Notes: generated by a model not told the origin, from the letters alone. DNA of 64,000 bases from Desulfitobacterium dehalogenans ATCC 51507 (GCF_000243155.2 NC_018017.1:2170001-2234000); one strand, 5' to 3'; positions 52,269 through 61,517 are shown, numbered from the stretch's first letter. A program made the numbers and translations.

Positions 52269-52532
52269 TTGCCGGAACGTGTCATGAAATATGGGGGAGT
52301 AAAATTTCGCAATCTTGTACCTCCAGTCAAAATCAACCGCTTCGTTAATCAACTTGCCCCCGATAAAAAGGACTCACTCTTTGAAATCGCTGGTGAATTA
52401 AGCGATGCAGGGATGATTGAAATACTTAATGAACGCACCCAAAGCACCATCGATCAGGATACTGTGGATGAGCAGACTCCGAACGCTGAAGGCAACACTG
52501 AAGAAGTAAATGAAAGCAATCGATATCTATAA
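52269..52532 (+). CDS. Small acidic protein, unknown function
   Basis: About 87 aa from TTG 52269, preceded by GAGGAGGGA with 8-bp spacing; ATG 52200 in the same frame has no site. Residues 1-60 look folded (VMKYGGVKFRNLVPPVKINRF). The last ~30 are acidic, Thr/Asn-rich and probably disordered. It is followed by a terminator. Not recognised. Confidence 0.65.
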   Translation: MPERVMKYGGVKFRNLVPPVKINRFVNQLAPDKKDSLFEIAGELSDAGMIEILNERTQSTIDQDTVDEQTPNAEGNTEEVNESNRYL

Positions 52533-52559
52533 AATAAGAAACCTTTGCAGACAAAATAT

Positions 52560-52602
52560 GCTCCCTCCAGATGGCTGTACAAAGCAACTGCCTGGAGGGA
52601 GC
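52560..52602. terminator. Convergent terminator between the small gene and pyruvate kinase
   Basis: A perfect 11-bp stem GCTCCCTCCAG (52560-52570) with CTGGAGGGAGC (52592-52602), 21-nt loop. T runs are weak on both sides. Confidence 0.7.
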
Positions 52603-52639
52603 TATTTATATGTTCTTTATTTTGAGTCACTTAACTTTA

Positions 52640-54373
52640 CTAGAGAATGCTGACTGTACCATCGTAGACTACTCCCGCCAAAGCATCCACGGTCAAGACC
52701 TGCCCATCCTTAATCTTCATAATCACATCAGCGGCACCGACAATGGCCGGAATTCCATAGTTTAAGGCGGCTATAGCCCCATGGGAGGTGAGTCCCCCTT
52801 CTTCGACAAGAATTGCTCCGGCTTTAGAGATTAATGGGATCAGCTCTTTATCGGTATAGGGTGCTACCAGAATATCTCCCTTCTGGAAGAAGTCTTTAGT
52901 CGCTGGGGTAATGATTCGTGCCGTTCCGGAATAAGCTTTGCGTCCAATCCCCGTTCCTTTAGCAAGTACATCCCCTATGACTTGGACTTTAATGATATTG
53001 GTGGTCCCTACTTTACCAACGGGAACTCCCGCAGTAATGACAACCACATCACCGGTTTTAATCAGGTGATGAGAAATGGCTTCATTGACAGAAACAGATA
53101 AAAGCTGGTCCGTACCTAAACTCTCTGGAATAAGCAAAGGATAAATTCCCCAGGTCAAAGAGAGCTGACGTGCTACATGAACAAAGGGTGTGGCTGCAAT
53201 AATTAAGGATGTGGGACGGTACTTCGATATCATGCGAGCCGTCAACCCGGAATGAGTCGGTGTTAAGATAGCGGCAGCTTCCAGATCTCTGGCTATGGTG
53301 TAGCTGGCATGACTGATGGCTTCAGCGATATTGATATGGGGGTCATAAATGGGCCTTGAATCATAATGCTTCTCGATCTGCAGAGCGATCTTATTCATCA
53401 TCTCTACCGCTTCCACCGGATACTGTCCGGCTGCGGTCTCCCCTGAGAGCATAATGGCATCAGTGCCATCTAAGATAGCATTGGCCACATCGCTGGCTTC
53501 TGCCCGTGTAGGCCGCGGGTTACGGATCATGGAATCCAGCATTTGCGTAGCGACGATGACGGGTTTACCTAAACGATGGCATTTTTCAATCATGTCCTTT
53601 TGGTGAATGGGGACCTCTTCTACAGGTATTTCCACTCCCAGATCCCCGCGGGCCACCATCAGTCCATCAGCAACTTCTAAGATCTCATCTAAATTATCAA
53701 TACCTTCGCGGCTTTCAATCTTGGCGATAATTTTGACATTAGCTCCTTCTTCCTCAACCAGGCGTCGTACGGCCAAAATATCGGAAGCCTTCCGGGAAAA
53801 AGAAGCGGCAATAAAGTCGATTCCTTCCCTTAGTCCAAAAATGATATCATCACGATCTTTTTCCGTAATCGCCGGCAGCTGGATCGGAACACCGGGTACA
53901 TTGACCCCTTTTTTCGATTTAAGAACTCCCCCATTTTGGATTTTAGTGATGATCTTTTCTTCTTCACTGGATATCACTTCAAGGTCTATGAGACCATCAT
54001 CAAGGAGGATATGAGTCCCTTGGCGAACCTCCTGCCAAAGCTGGAGGTAGGTTATACCCACTCGCTCTGCCGAGCCAAGAGTGGATAGATCTGTATCAAG
54101 AATAAAGGTTTCTCCGCTATTTAATTGAACTCCTTCATCCGGAACCGTTCCCGTTCTGATTTCGGGGCCTTTTGTATCCAGAAGAATTCCCAGATGAACG
54201 CCAAGTTTTTGTGCCTCTTCTCTTAACGTACGTATTCGTTTCCCATGCTCAGCATGGGTTCCATGGGAGAAATTTAAACGAGCGACATTCATGCCGGCCT
54301 TAAGTAATTGATGAACCTTCTCATTGGATTCGCTGGACGGTCCGATGGTACATACTATTTTTGTTCGGCGCAT
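52640..54373 (-). CDS. pyk: Pyruvate kinase with C-terminal PEP-utiliser domain
   Basis: A 577-aa glycolytic enzyme converting PEP and ADP to pyruvate and ATP. Conserved pieces are NFSHG, LLDTKGPEIRTG, the catalytic region KIESREGIDN and MVARGDLGVEIP, and TQMLDSM. Residues ~480-577 form the extra phosphohistidine-type swivelling domain with LTSHGAIAALNYGIPAIVG, as in Bacillus and Geobacillus enzymes; here it retains the His. ATG 54373 follows GGAGGG. Confidence 0.97.
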   Translation of the reverse strand: MRRTKIVCTIGPSSESNEKVHQLLKAGMNVARLNFSHGTHAEHGKRIRTLREEAQKLGVHLGILLDTKGPEIRTGTVPDEGVQLNSGETFILDTDLSTLGSAERVGITYLQLWQEVRQGTHILLDDGLIDLEVISSEEEKIITKIQNGGVLKSKKGVNVPGVPIQLPAITEKDRDDIIFGLREGIDFIAASFSRKASDILAVRRLVEEEGANVKIIAKIESREGIDNLDEILEVADGLMVARGDLGVEIPVEEVPIHQKDMIEKCHRLGKPVIVATQMLDSMIRNPRPTRAEASDVANAILDGTDAIMLSGETAAGQYPVEAVEMMNKIALQIEKHYDSRPIYDPHINIAEAISHASYTIARDLEAAAILTPTHSGLTARMISKYRPTSLIIAATPFVHVARQLSLTWGIYPLLIPESLGTDQLLSVSVNEAISHHLIKTGDVVVITAGVPVGKVGTTNIIKVQVIGDVLAKGTGIGRKAYSGTARIITPATKDFFQKGDILVAPYTDKELIPLISKAGAILVEEGGLTSHGAIAALNYGIPAIVGAADVIMKIKDGQVLTVDALAGVVYDGTVSIL

Positions 54374-54484
54374 AGTTTCCCTCCGTCATTGATTTTGTAG
54401 AGTGCTAAGAAAAAGTGCTATGAATAAAAACGAAAAAGACCATACATAAAATTTTACTATTCTTTTCCACAAAAAGATAGAGGG

Positions 54485-55495
54485 TTATAGTCCTTTGCCG
54501 GCAATGTATTCGACTAAATCCACAATTCTATTGGAGTATCCCCATTCATTATCATACCAGGCCAAGACTTTAACCATGCGGTCTCCCAGCATAATAGTAG
54601 ACAATCCATCAATAATGACACTATGAGGGTTGCCATTAAAGTCGTGAGAAACCAAAGGCAGATCGGAATAAGCCAAGTAGCCTTTGAGGCTTCCGGCGGC
54701 GGCTTCCTTAAGTTTCTGATTCACTTCTTCTTTGGTGGTAGAGCGGCTTAAATTAGCGACAAAGTCGATAAGTGAGACATTAGGAGTGGGAACCCTCACC
54801 GCTAATCCGTTGAGTTTGCCTTTTAGTTCGGGAAGAACCAGTTCCACAGCCTTTGTTGCCCCTGTCGTGGTGGGGATCATCGATTCATAAGCTGCCCGGG
54901 CTCTTCGCCAATCCTTATGCTCTAAATCCAAAATCCGCTGGTCATTGGTGACCGAGTGGGTAGTAGTCATCATACCTTGCTCGATCCCAAATTCTTCGAG
55001 CAAAACCTTAGCCAGGGGGGCCAGACCATTCGTCGTGCAGGAAGCATTGGAGAGGATATGATGCTCAGCCGGGTTATAACGATCCTCGTTTACCCCCATG
55101 ACAATAGTGATATCTTCATCTTTCCCCGGTGCAGAAATGATGACCTTTTTCGCTCCGGCCTGGATATGCAAAGCCGCTTGATCCCGCTTGGTAAAACGCC
55201 CTGTGGATTCAATCACAAGATCGACCCCCAGATCCTTCCAAGGGAGTTTCTCAGGGCTTTTTTCTGCCAAGAACACCGCCTTTTGACCCAAAGCTTCAAG
55301 GGTGTTTTCATTTACCTTAACATCATAAGGTAATTCATCGTGAATCGAGTCATACTTGAATAAATGACCTAATAGATCCGGACTTCCCAGATCGTTTATG
55401 GCAACAATGTCTATGGGGCTTTTTCGCTCCAGGATTGCTCTCATGGAAAGCCGACCGATTCGGCCAAAACCGTTAATGGCAATTCTCACACTCAT
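54485..55495 (-). CDS. gap: Glyceraldehyde-3-phosphate dehydrogenase, type I
   Basis: A 336-aa enzyme oxidising glyceraldehyde-3-phosphate to 1,3-bisphosphoglycerate. It has the NAD-binding INGFGRIGR, catalytic Cys153 (SNASCTTNGLAP), and WYDNEWGYS near the C-terminus. ATG 55495 follows AAGGAGG. It is transcribed ahead of pyk but separated by 111 bp; the usual pgk-tpi-gpm-eno cluster is not here. Confidence 0.97.
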   Translation of the reverse strand: MSVRIAINGFGRIGRLSMRAILERKSPIDIVAINDLGSPDLLGHLFKYDSIHDELPYDVKVNENTLEALGQKAVFLAEKSPEKLPWKDLGVDLVIESTGRFTKRDQAALHIQAGAKKVIISAPGKDEDITIVMGVNEDRYNPAEHHILSNASCTTNGLAPLAKVLLEEFGIEQGMMTTTHSVTNDQRILDLEHKDWRRARAAYESMIPTTTGATKAVELVLPELKGKLNGLAVRVPTPNVSLIDFVANLSRSTTKEEVNQKLKEAAAGSLKGYLAYSDLPLVSHDFNGNPHSVIIDGLSTIMLGDRMVKVLAWYDNEWGYSNRIVDLVEYIAGKGL

Positions 55496-55680
55496 TCAGG
55501 AAAACCCTCCTTAAATACTGTTCTCATCAGCTTAAGTTTTTTGGATACTGGAATGATTATGCTTCATTCTCAAGTTATAGTTCCCCATCAAGGCAAAAAA
55601 ATTGCACAGCCTGTTGCTCTGCATTAGTAAGTCTCTCCCCTTCTTTTAGGATACCCGATTAAATGTTTATGGTCTATACT

Positions 55681-56781
55681 TTATGAATAATTTTCCATGA
55701 TCATCCTTAAGATAGAATTACGTTTCTTATCCATGGCTTCAAAATCCATAGCTGGGATATAATATCTTTCCAGTTCATCATGAAGAGTTTTTGCTCTTTG
55801 GGAGTGGGTTTGAGCCCGGAGTATACTTTCCTCAATCCTGTTTCGGCAAGAATCAATAAAACCTAGGGTGTTGGACAGCCCTGATAAGTCCAGCTCATTA
55901 TCTAAGTTAAAAGAATGAATGGTCCCGCTAAATTCCGGGCGATAAGGATAATGCTCTGATGAGATAACCAAGGCGGTATGAAGTTCAGGTATAAGAAGAA
56001 GATCGATCTTATCCGGCTCAAGGGCATTATGATAGATTTCCATATCATAATCGAGCACCCTGGCATCCTCAGCAAGACGAGCTAAAAGGGTAGATTTTCC
56101 CGTTCCGGCTTGCCCCGCTAAAGAGTATAGGAAATGCATCCCTTGAATAAGAGTGTCTATATGCTGAGTTCTGCCTTGGGGAGTATGAGCCCATGCAAAT
56201 AAATGACGAGTTTTTCCGGTACCCCGGCTTGATGATGCTTTAAAAAGTTCATTCCTCATCTTTAAGTAAATCTGATTGATCCTCTGCCAATCTTGATAAG
56301 GCGTAATATAGAATTCCCATTCATCCATGGCGTTTTTGGCATCTTTTAAAGCAAAATAAGCACTTTGAAAACAGCGGCTGATCTCATGACTGCAGGCCAT
56401 AATATCTTTTTTGTAAGGTACTAGCAAAGATTCATTCCAATAGTCTCCCAGATTGATAATTTCATCGACAGCACCTGGCGTTTTGGGGTCCACCACATGG
56501 GGAGCCGTGCCGTCGAGTAAGGCAATCTTCAGCTCAGGAATGACAATACCATCGATGGAATGATTATCGGAGGAACAACAATGATACTCCAGATCAAAAC
56601 CTGCTTTGAGCATTTCTTCCCCAATTTTTTTCATGAAGGTTGATTTCCCAACACCTGGGCCACCCTTTATGATATAGGTATGTTGCGCAGCAGCGTCAGC
56701 CAAGTAATTATAATAGGAGTAAAAACCAAGATAAGTAACACCACCGGGGAACATTTTCCTAATTACCGGATTCCTTGTCAT
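55681..56781 (-). CDS. ATPase with two tandem P-loop domains
   Basis: A ~366-aa protein whose two halves are related. The first P-loop is KGGPGVGKSTFM (about residue 36) followed by YHCCSSDNHSIDGIVIPELKIAL. The second is AGQAGTGKSTLL (about residue 215) followed by IYHNALEPDKIDLLLIPELHTAL. The shared spacing and IPELxxAL motif show internal duplication. Similar proteins occur in spore-forming Firmicutes, but the function is unknown. ATG 56781 follows GGGGAG; the frame extends to 56817. Confidence 0.85.
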   Translation of the reverse strand: MTRNPVIRKMFPGGVTYLGFYSYYNYLADAAAQHTYIIKGGPGVGKSTFMKKIGEEMLKAGFDLEYHCCSSDNHSIDGIVIPELKIALLDGTAPHVVDPKTPGAVDEIINLGDYWNESLLVPYKKDIMACSHEISRCFQSAYFALKDAKNAMDEWEFYITPYQDWQRINQIYLKMRNELFKASSSRGTGKTRHLFAWAHTPQGRTQHIDTLIQGMHFLYSLAGQAGTGKSTLLARLAEDARVLDYDMEIYHNALEPDKIDLLLIPELHTALVISSEHYPYRPEFSGTIHSFNLDNELDLSGLSNTLGFIDSCRNRIEESILRAQTHSQRAKTLHDELERYYIPAMDFEAMDKKRNSILRMIMENYS

Positions 56782-56939
56782 AGAGACTCCCCTTTCCGCG
56801 CTATATTCCTGCACCACTAATTATATTCATAGGCAGGTTCAAGGGTGACAGGAATTCCTGTGGAACGGATCAGTATTATTTTCCAAGACAAATCAGAGCA
56901 AAGATTTTGGGTATTTATTTTCAGATAGTGGAAGCAAAA

Positions 56940-56964
56940 AGAGGAACAGTTAAACTGTCCCTCT
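56940..56964 (-). terminator. Terminator of the 43-aa gene
   Basis: Ten-bp stem with one mismatch (56940-56949 with 56955-56964), and T5 on the minus strand. It overlaps the stop codon. Confidence 0.75.
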
Positions 56965-57095
56965 CATGGTTTACGGATGCTGTATCCTTGATAGTCGTAG
57001 ATGTTCCGCTCTTTCTGCTTATCATATTCCTGATAATGGGGGTCTCTCACGGTAACAGGAGATTTGGGACGTGAGACTTTTTTATGTTTTCCCAT
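56964..57095 (-). CDS. 43-aa basic Tyr-rich small protein
   Basis: ATG 57095 is preceded by AAAGGGCGG and the stop is covered by a terminator. The peptide starts MGKHKKVSRPKSPVTVRD and ends DYQGYSIRKP. It is strongly basic at the N-terminus, Tyr-rich later, and has no hydrophobic segment. Such short basic proteins are seen in spore-formers, for example as spore-core or nucleic-acid-binding peptides, but that is speculation. Confidence 0.7.
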   Translation of the reverse strand: MGKHKKVSRPKSPVTVRDPHYQEYDKQKERNIYDYQGYSIRKP

Positions 57096-57197
57096 GCCGT
57101 ATCCGCCCTTTCTACGCTATAGTTTGAGCACCCATGACTTATTCTGAGTTAATTTACTTATCAATATGCAGTTTTATTAAATTGAAGATTAATCCCA

Positions 57198-57599
57198 TTA
57201 TTTGTGGTGATGATGATCATGACTATGACCATGATGGTGGTGATGATCGTGGTCATGGTTATGGCTGCATACGGCATTGGTGGATACAAAGGTCCCTGCT
57301 GCATAGGATTGCGCCACATCCAAAACCGGCCCATTGGCGCCTCTCAAGACTTCCACGCCGGCATTTTCCAATCCGGCGATGGCTCCGGGTCCAATCCCTC
57401 CACAGATTACGGTTTCTACTCCTTTAGATTTCAAAAGCTGCGCAATTCCTTCATGTTGATGTTGGAAATTAGCCGTATCAATCCGCTCTTGACCGGATAC
57501 CTTGCTATCTTGAATGACAAAGAGAGTAAAAGCCTGACTGCGGCCAAAATGGGCATTAACATTCTCCCCTTCTGTGGGGATGGCGATTTTTCTGTTCAT
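57198..57599 (-). CDS. NifX/NifB-family (dinitrogenase FeMo-cofactor-binding-like) protein with His-rich tail
   Basis: A 133-aa protein. Residues 1-110 form the Nif11-independent NifX/NifB-C/NafY-type domain (IAIPTEGENVNAHFGRSQAFTLF, ICGGIGPGAIAGLENAGVEVLRG). The last ~22 residues contain 14 histidines alternating with Asp, Asn, Ser and Gly, so a metal-binding tail is almost certain. No nitrogenase gene is present. Stand-alone members are common in anaerobes and may handle Fe, Mo, Ni or Zn. Confidence 0.88.
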   Translation of the reverse strand: MNRKIAIPTEGENVNAHFGRSQAFTLFVIQDSKVSGQERIDTANFQHQHEGIAQLLKSKGVETVICGGIGPGAIAGLENAGVEVLRGANGPVLDVAQSYAAGTFVSTNAVCSHNHDHDHHHHHGHSHDHHHHK

Positions 57600-57727
57600 G
57601 GAATCCTACCTGCCTTTCGATTTGTATGAGAGATAACTTCTATGTACCCCTAGGGGGTGTCTCCTTTATCCTAACTCCCTTATTTTCAATTGTCAATCTT
57701 TGATAAAACGTGTAAAATTTTATAGAA

Positions 57728-57827
57728 AACCCGGTTTCGCCGATCCTATATTTTCACTCCTCACAAAAGGCGAAAACGCTGGTTGCCCTTATGCTTAGAA
57801 AGTGTATAACGCAAGTTTATACTTTCT
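57728..57827 (+). promoter_or_regulatory. Structured leader upstream of the MoxR/VWA operon
   Basis: TTTCGCC (57735-57741) pairs with GGCGAAA (57769-57775), enclosed by AACC/GGTT. Then AGAAAGTGTATAA (57797-57809) pairs with TTTATACTTTCT (57816-57827, one bulged G), ending 20 bp before the ribosome site. There is no T tract. It could be a cis-regulatory RNA but matches no class I recognise. Confidence 0.4.
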
Positions 57828-57861
57828 GGCAGTGTCAGTAAAGTCTGGAGGAGGGGTAATA

Positions 57862-58758
57862 ATGTGGGGGTCTCCACTAGAATTAATGAATGCCTTAGAA
57901 CAGGAAGGCTATATCCTTAATCAGGATAAAGGGACTACTTTATTTTTGGCGCTTGCACTCCGCAAGCCCTGTCTTATTGAGGGACCGGCGGGAGTTGGAA
58001 AAACGCAACTGGCCTTGGCCCTGGCGCGCAGCACCGGCCGCAGGCTTATCCGCCTTCAATGTTATGAAGGGCTTGATTTAAATAAGGCCCTTTATGAATG
58101 GGATTATGCCAAACAATTACTCCGCTTACAGGTGGGAATTACCGGCTGGGAAGAAATTAAGGAGAATATTTATGGGCCTGAATTTTTGTTAGCCAGACCA
58201 TTGCTGCAAACTGTGCTTGCTGAAGAGCCCGTTATTCTTCTTATTGATGAACTGGACAAAAGTGATGAAGAATTTGAAAGCTTCTTACTGGAACTTCTTG
58301 CCGAGTTTCAAGTCACGATCCCGGAGGTAGGAACCTTTAAGGCCAAAAATTCTCCTATGGTCCTCTTAACCAGTAACAACACCAGGGATCTTTCCGAAGC
58401 TTTAAGAAGACGCTGTGTTCACCTGCTCTTAGCTTATCCGGATGTGGAACAAGAAATGAGGATTCTTGCCCAAAGGTGTCCGGAGATTACTACGGCCTTA
58501 ATCCAGGATGTGTGTGAGTTCGTAGCCAAAATCCGTAAGATTCCTTTACGCAAATTACCCAGTGTATCTGAAAGTATGGACTTCGCCCGGGCTCTCCATA
58601 TTCTTCGCCAGGAATCTCTCGATATGAAGCAATTGGAAGGTACCCTATCCATACTTTTAAAATATCCCAGTGATTTGGCAAAGCTTGAAGAGCGTTTAAA
58701 GGCTTGGCAACAGGAAGCTGCCAGAAGAACTCAAACCCAGAGCGGGGGATATTCATGA
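57862..58758 (+). CDS. MoxR-family AAA+ ATPase
   Basis: A 298-aa AAA+ ATPase with Walker A GPAGVGKTQLALA, Walker B VILLIDELDKSDEE, sensor 1 LLTSNNTRDLS and the Arg finger region EALRRRCVHLLL. MoxR proteins work with VWA-domain partners as chaperones that help mature metal-containing enzymes. ATG 57862 follows GGAGGAGGGG. Its stop overlaps the start of the VWA gene (ATGA), so the two are translationally coupled. Confidence 0.92.
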   Translation: MWGSPLELMNALEQEGYILNQDKGTTLFLALALRKPCLIEGPAGVGKTQLALALARSTGRRLIRLQCYEGLDLNKALYEWDYAKQLLRLQVGITGWEEIKENIYGPEFLLARPLLQTVLAEEPVILLIDELDKSDEEFESFLLELLAEFQVTIPEVGTFKAKNSPMVLLTSNNTRDLSEALRRRCVHLLLAYPDVEQEMRILAQRCPEITTALIQDVCEFVAKIRKIPLRKLPSVSESMDFARALHILRQESLDMKQLEGTLSILLKYPSDLAKLEERLKAWQQEAARRTQTQSGGYS

Positions 58759-60164
58759 ATGGACTCAATATCAACGGCTGGCAACTGCTGAAGCTCATCT
58801 ATGTGCTGCGTTCGGTGGGCATCACTATTACAATTGATCAAGTTCAGGATGCTTTAAAGGCCTTAACTCTGTTTCCGGATCTTTCACCACAACTCGTGCT
58901 AAAATCTCTTTTCATCCATCGCCCGGAAGATCATCAGCTTTATGACATGGTCTATGATCTCCTGGCATCCACAGAGTCATCCTCCCCGGATTCAGAGCAT
59001 ACTGCCCCTGGACAATGTACAGGCCCGGACCAAGGAAACACTGGGGATGGTTCCCACCAAGGTATCGGTACCGGGCAAGGAGGAATCACCCTGATCCTTA
59101 AATCCTCAAGAGAGTCTTCTCAATCCTCGGCAACCTCTTTTCAAATGCCGGATCTCCACTATTTAATGGGGCTTAAAGGATTCCCTGGTACCATCGAGGA
59201 AGAAGAAACTCAGGAGTTTGATTTTGAGAAGCAGGTTAAATTCATTCTTGGACAATCGGGATTTTTGACTTGGTCCAATTCTTTGGAACTGGCTAAAAAC
59301 CGGGGTGAAGTATCGGAGGACCAATGGCAAACATTCGAAGCTTATCAGGACTTTTGGAATCGTCAGATTCGCCAGGTTCTTTGGCAGGAACGTTTACAGA
59401 GCCAAAATCGCTGGGATATTCTCCGTGAAGTGAATTGGCGTTTTAAGCCTTTGAATTCATTTACCGCCGATGAAGAAGGGATGGTCCATCAAGCCCTTAG
59501 ACAAATGGGAAACAGATTGGCTGTTCATCGAGGATTGAGTAAAAAGAAAGCCTCCCGTGGAACCCTGCGGGTTTCCTCTTTGCTAAAAGAAATGGTTCGG
59601 GGCAATGGATCTGTCTTTCGCTTTGAATATGAAACCTATGTCTTAAAGCATCCCGAGCTTATTGTACTATGCGATGTATCCAATTCCGTAGCTCCCTTTT
59701 CTCAATTTCTTCTTTACTTATGCCAACGCATCAAATCCCGGTTTCGCAAAGTACGGCTTTACCTTTTTATTGATGGAATCTGGGATATCACCTGTGAAGA
59801 ATGGTTAATAACCGGTGATTCTATGGCAGAGATCCGTTCCTGGGGCCGCAAGCATTCTTCTGGATTCACAGATTATGGTAAGGTTTTCAAAGACTTTGCC
59901 CAGAATGTTCTTCCCGCTCTTTCCACAAAGGGAACCGTGTTGATCATGGGAGATGGCCGCAACAATTTCCGCCCTGCTCAAGCAGAATATTTGCAGGAGA
60001 TCCAAGAGAAGGTTAAGCATATCTTTTGGTTGAACCCTTTGGAGGAAAAGGATTGGAGCTTACCCGACAATCTTATGAAGGAGTATAGGAGGTATTGCAC
60101 CCAGGTTTTTCCCTGCCGGAACCTCAGTGATTTATGGCAGATCTCTAAAAAAGTATTCTCCTAA
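58755..60164 (+). CDS. VWA-domain protein, CoxE-like
   Basis: A 469-aa protein. The N-terminal ~70 residues are helical, then there is a Ser/Gly/Gln-rich low-complexity linker (~75-125) and a middle domain. The C-terminal VWA domain (~310-469) carries the metal-dependent adhesion site Asp-x-Ser-x-Ser (CDVSNS) and GDGRNN. CoxE with a MoxR-like CoxD assists assembly of the Mo-Cu site of CO dehydrogenase. The nearby molybdopterin-binding protein gene makes a molybdoenzyme client attractive, though none is in the window. Confidence 0.88.
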   Translation: MNGLNINGWQLLKLIYVLRSVGITITIDQVQDALKALTLFPDLSPQLVLKSLFIHRPEDHQLYDMVYDLLASTESSSPDSEHTAPGQCTGPDQGNTGDGSHQGIGTGQGGITLILKSSRESSQSSATSFQMPDLHYLMGLKGFPGTIEEEETQEFDFEKQVKFILGQSGFLTWSNSLELAKNRGEVSEDQWQTFEAYQDFWNRQIRQVLWQERLQSQNRWDILREVNWRFKPLNSFTADEEGMVHQALRQMGNRLAVHRGLSKKKASRGTLRVSSLLKEMVRGNGSVFRFEYETYVLKHPELIVLCDVSNSVAPFSQFLLYLCQRIKSRFRKVRLYLFIDGIWDITCEEWLITGDSMAEIRSWGRKHSSGFTDYGKVFKDFAQNVLPALSTKGTVLIMGDGRNNFRPAQAEYLQEIQEKVKHIFWLNPLEEKDWSLPDNLMKEYRRYCTQVFPCRNLSDLWQISKKVFS

Positions 60165-60172
60165 AGAACGAT

Positions 60173-60208
60173 TAGCCAAATTCCCAAGCGCTTGGGAATT
60201 TGGCTAAG
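60173..60208. terminator. 36-bp perfect loop-less palindrome between convergent genes
   Basis: TTAGCCAAATTCCCAAGC is followed immediately by its exact reverse complement. It sits between the stops of the VWA and molybdopterin-binding genes. It may be a bidirectional terminator, but neither side has a T run. Confidence 0.65.
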
Positions 60209-60223
60209 AGAAGGTTCTTCCTC

Positions 60224-61246
60224 TTATTTTCCGAAGGAACAATGGGGATAAGTGCATTCCGGACACTCCAGGCACAATCCTCCATGACCGTATTTGGCAA
60301 TTTCCAGACGAGTAAGCCGCTCACCAGCTAGAATGCGTGTTGCCACAAGGTCAAAGACCGTTTTTCTTGAATACATGACACAGCCGGGTAATCCCATAAT
60401 CGGGATATCATCCAGGTAAGCCAATAACAGCATGGCTCCGGGAAGAACAGGAGTACCATAAGTGACTAACTCTCCCCCCAAACCTTTGATCGCCGTAGGG
60501 GTCAAATCATCGGGATCCACGGACATGCCGCCGGTTACCAGGACCATTTCTGCACCATGAGCTATATGCTCGCGGATGCGTTCTTGGATCATCTCTACAT
60601 TATCGTCGGCAAAGGTTTGTCCCAAGAGAACAGAGCCCCATTCGGCCACTTTTCCTTGGAGAACCGGTCCAAATTTATCTTGGATACGGCCATGGTATAC
60701 TTCACTTCCCGTGGTAACCACTCCAACCTTTTTGGGTTGAAGGGGGCGGATTTGAAGAAGTGGTTCCTTAAATTGCCGGGCGATTTCTTCGGCTTCTACA
60801 ATAACTTTCTCATCAATCATCAGAGGAACGACCCTGGTCCCCGCAATTTTCTGCCCTTTCTTCACGGGACGGTGATTATGAAGGGTAGCGAGGATAATAT
60901 ATTCTAAAGAATTGAGGGCATAGATCCCTTCTTCAGAAGCATAGATTAATCCATCCTCCTCAGCAATTAAATTGACCTTTCCCTCTTTTGTTTCACTAAA
61001 GGAAAGACCTGGGCCCGCCACTGCTTTGGCCAGACGCTCTGCTGCTTCATCTTCGTGAATAAGACCCGGAGTCTGATCCCACACAAAAATATGCTCTTTT
61101 CCCATACTGAGAAGAATCGGTATATCTTCTTCCTTGATAACATGACCTTTTCTAAAGCGAGCATCTTTTGTTTTTCCGGGGATAATTTGTGTCAGATCGT
61201 GCATAAGCACAGATCCGATCGCATCCTGCACTCTAATCTTCTCCAT
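60224..61246 (-). CDS. Molybdopterin-binding protein (MoeA/MogA-like) with Cys-rich C-terminus
   Basis: A 340-aa protein with an N-terminal MoeA-like region (~1-160) and a MoCF/MPT-binding domain (~170-315): VGVVTTGSEVYHG, VLVTGGMSVDPDDLTP and IMGLPGCVMYSRKTVFD. It likely binds molybdopterin or helps insert Mo. The last 20 residues hold four cysteines (CLECPECTYPHC) and probably bind a metal. ATG 61246 follows AAGGAGG. It is convergent with the MoxR/VWA pair. Confidence 0.9.
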   Translation of the reverse strand: MEKIRVQDAIGSVLMHDLTQIIPGKTKDARFRKGHVIKEEDIPILLSMGKEHIFVWDQTPGLIHEDEAAERLAKAVAGPGLSFSETKEGKVNLIAEEDGLIYASEEGIYALNSLEYIILATLHNHRPVKKGQKIAGTRVVPLMIDEKVIVEAEEIARQFKEPLLQIRPLQPKKVGVVTTGSEVYHGRIQDKFGPVLQGKVAEWGSVLLGQTFADDNVEMIQERIREHIAHGAEMVLVTGGMSVDPDDLTPTAIKGLGGELVTYGTPVLPGAMLLLAYLDDIPIMGLPGCVMYSRKTVFDLVATRILAGERLTRLEIAKYGHGGLCLECPECTYPHCSFGK

Positions 61247-61517
61247 GGGGTTTCCTCCTTTTCTTTGCGGAAGGCATGTTCATTTCTAAACACACCCTGG
61301 TTTCAGGCATCTCTGAAACGGCCAAATTCCGTAGATCAATTCGGTAGGAAATATGGCTCGGCTACTCATTATTATAAACCATAACTGGCAATCAGGGAAT
61401 GATTCACTTTCATAAGAAAATCATTTTTTCCTCGATTTTAAAGGGTTTCTTCAAGGAAATATAGAATTTTGTTCATACATAATACTTTGATGACACTTTT
61501 GTGAAAGGAAGGGAAGT

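Noticed and set aside
53607-54014. 135-codon plus-strand frame opposite pyruvate kinase
   Set aside because: Antisense shadow, Ser/Arg-rich low-complexity translation with no ribosome site.
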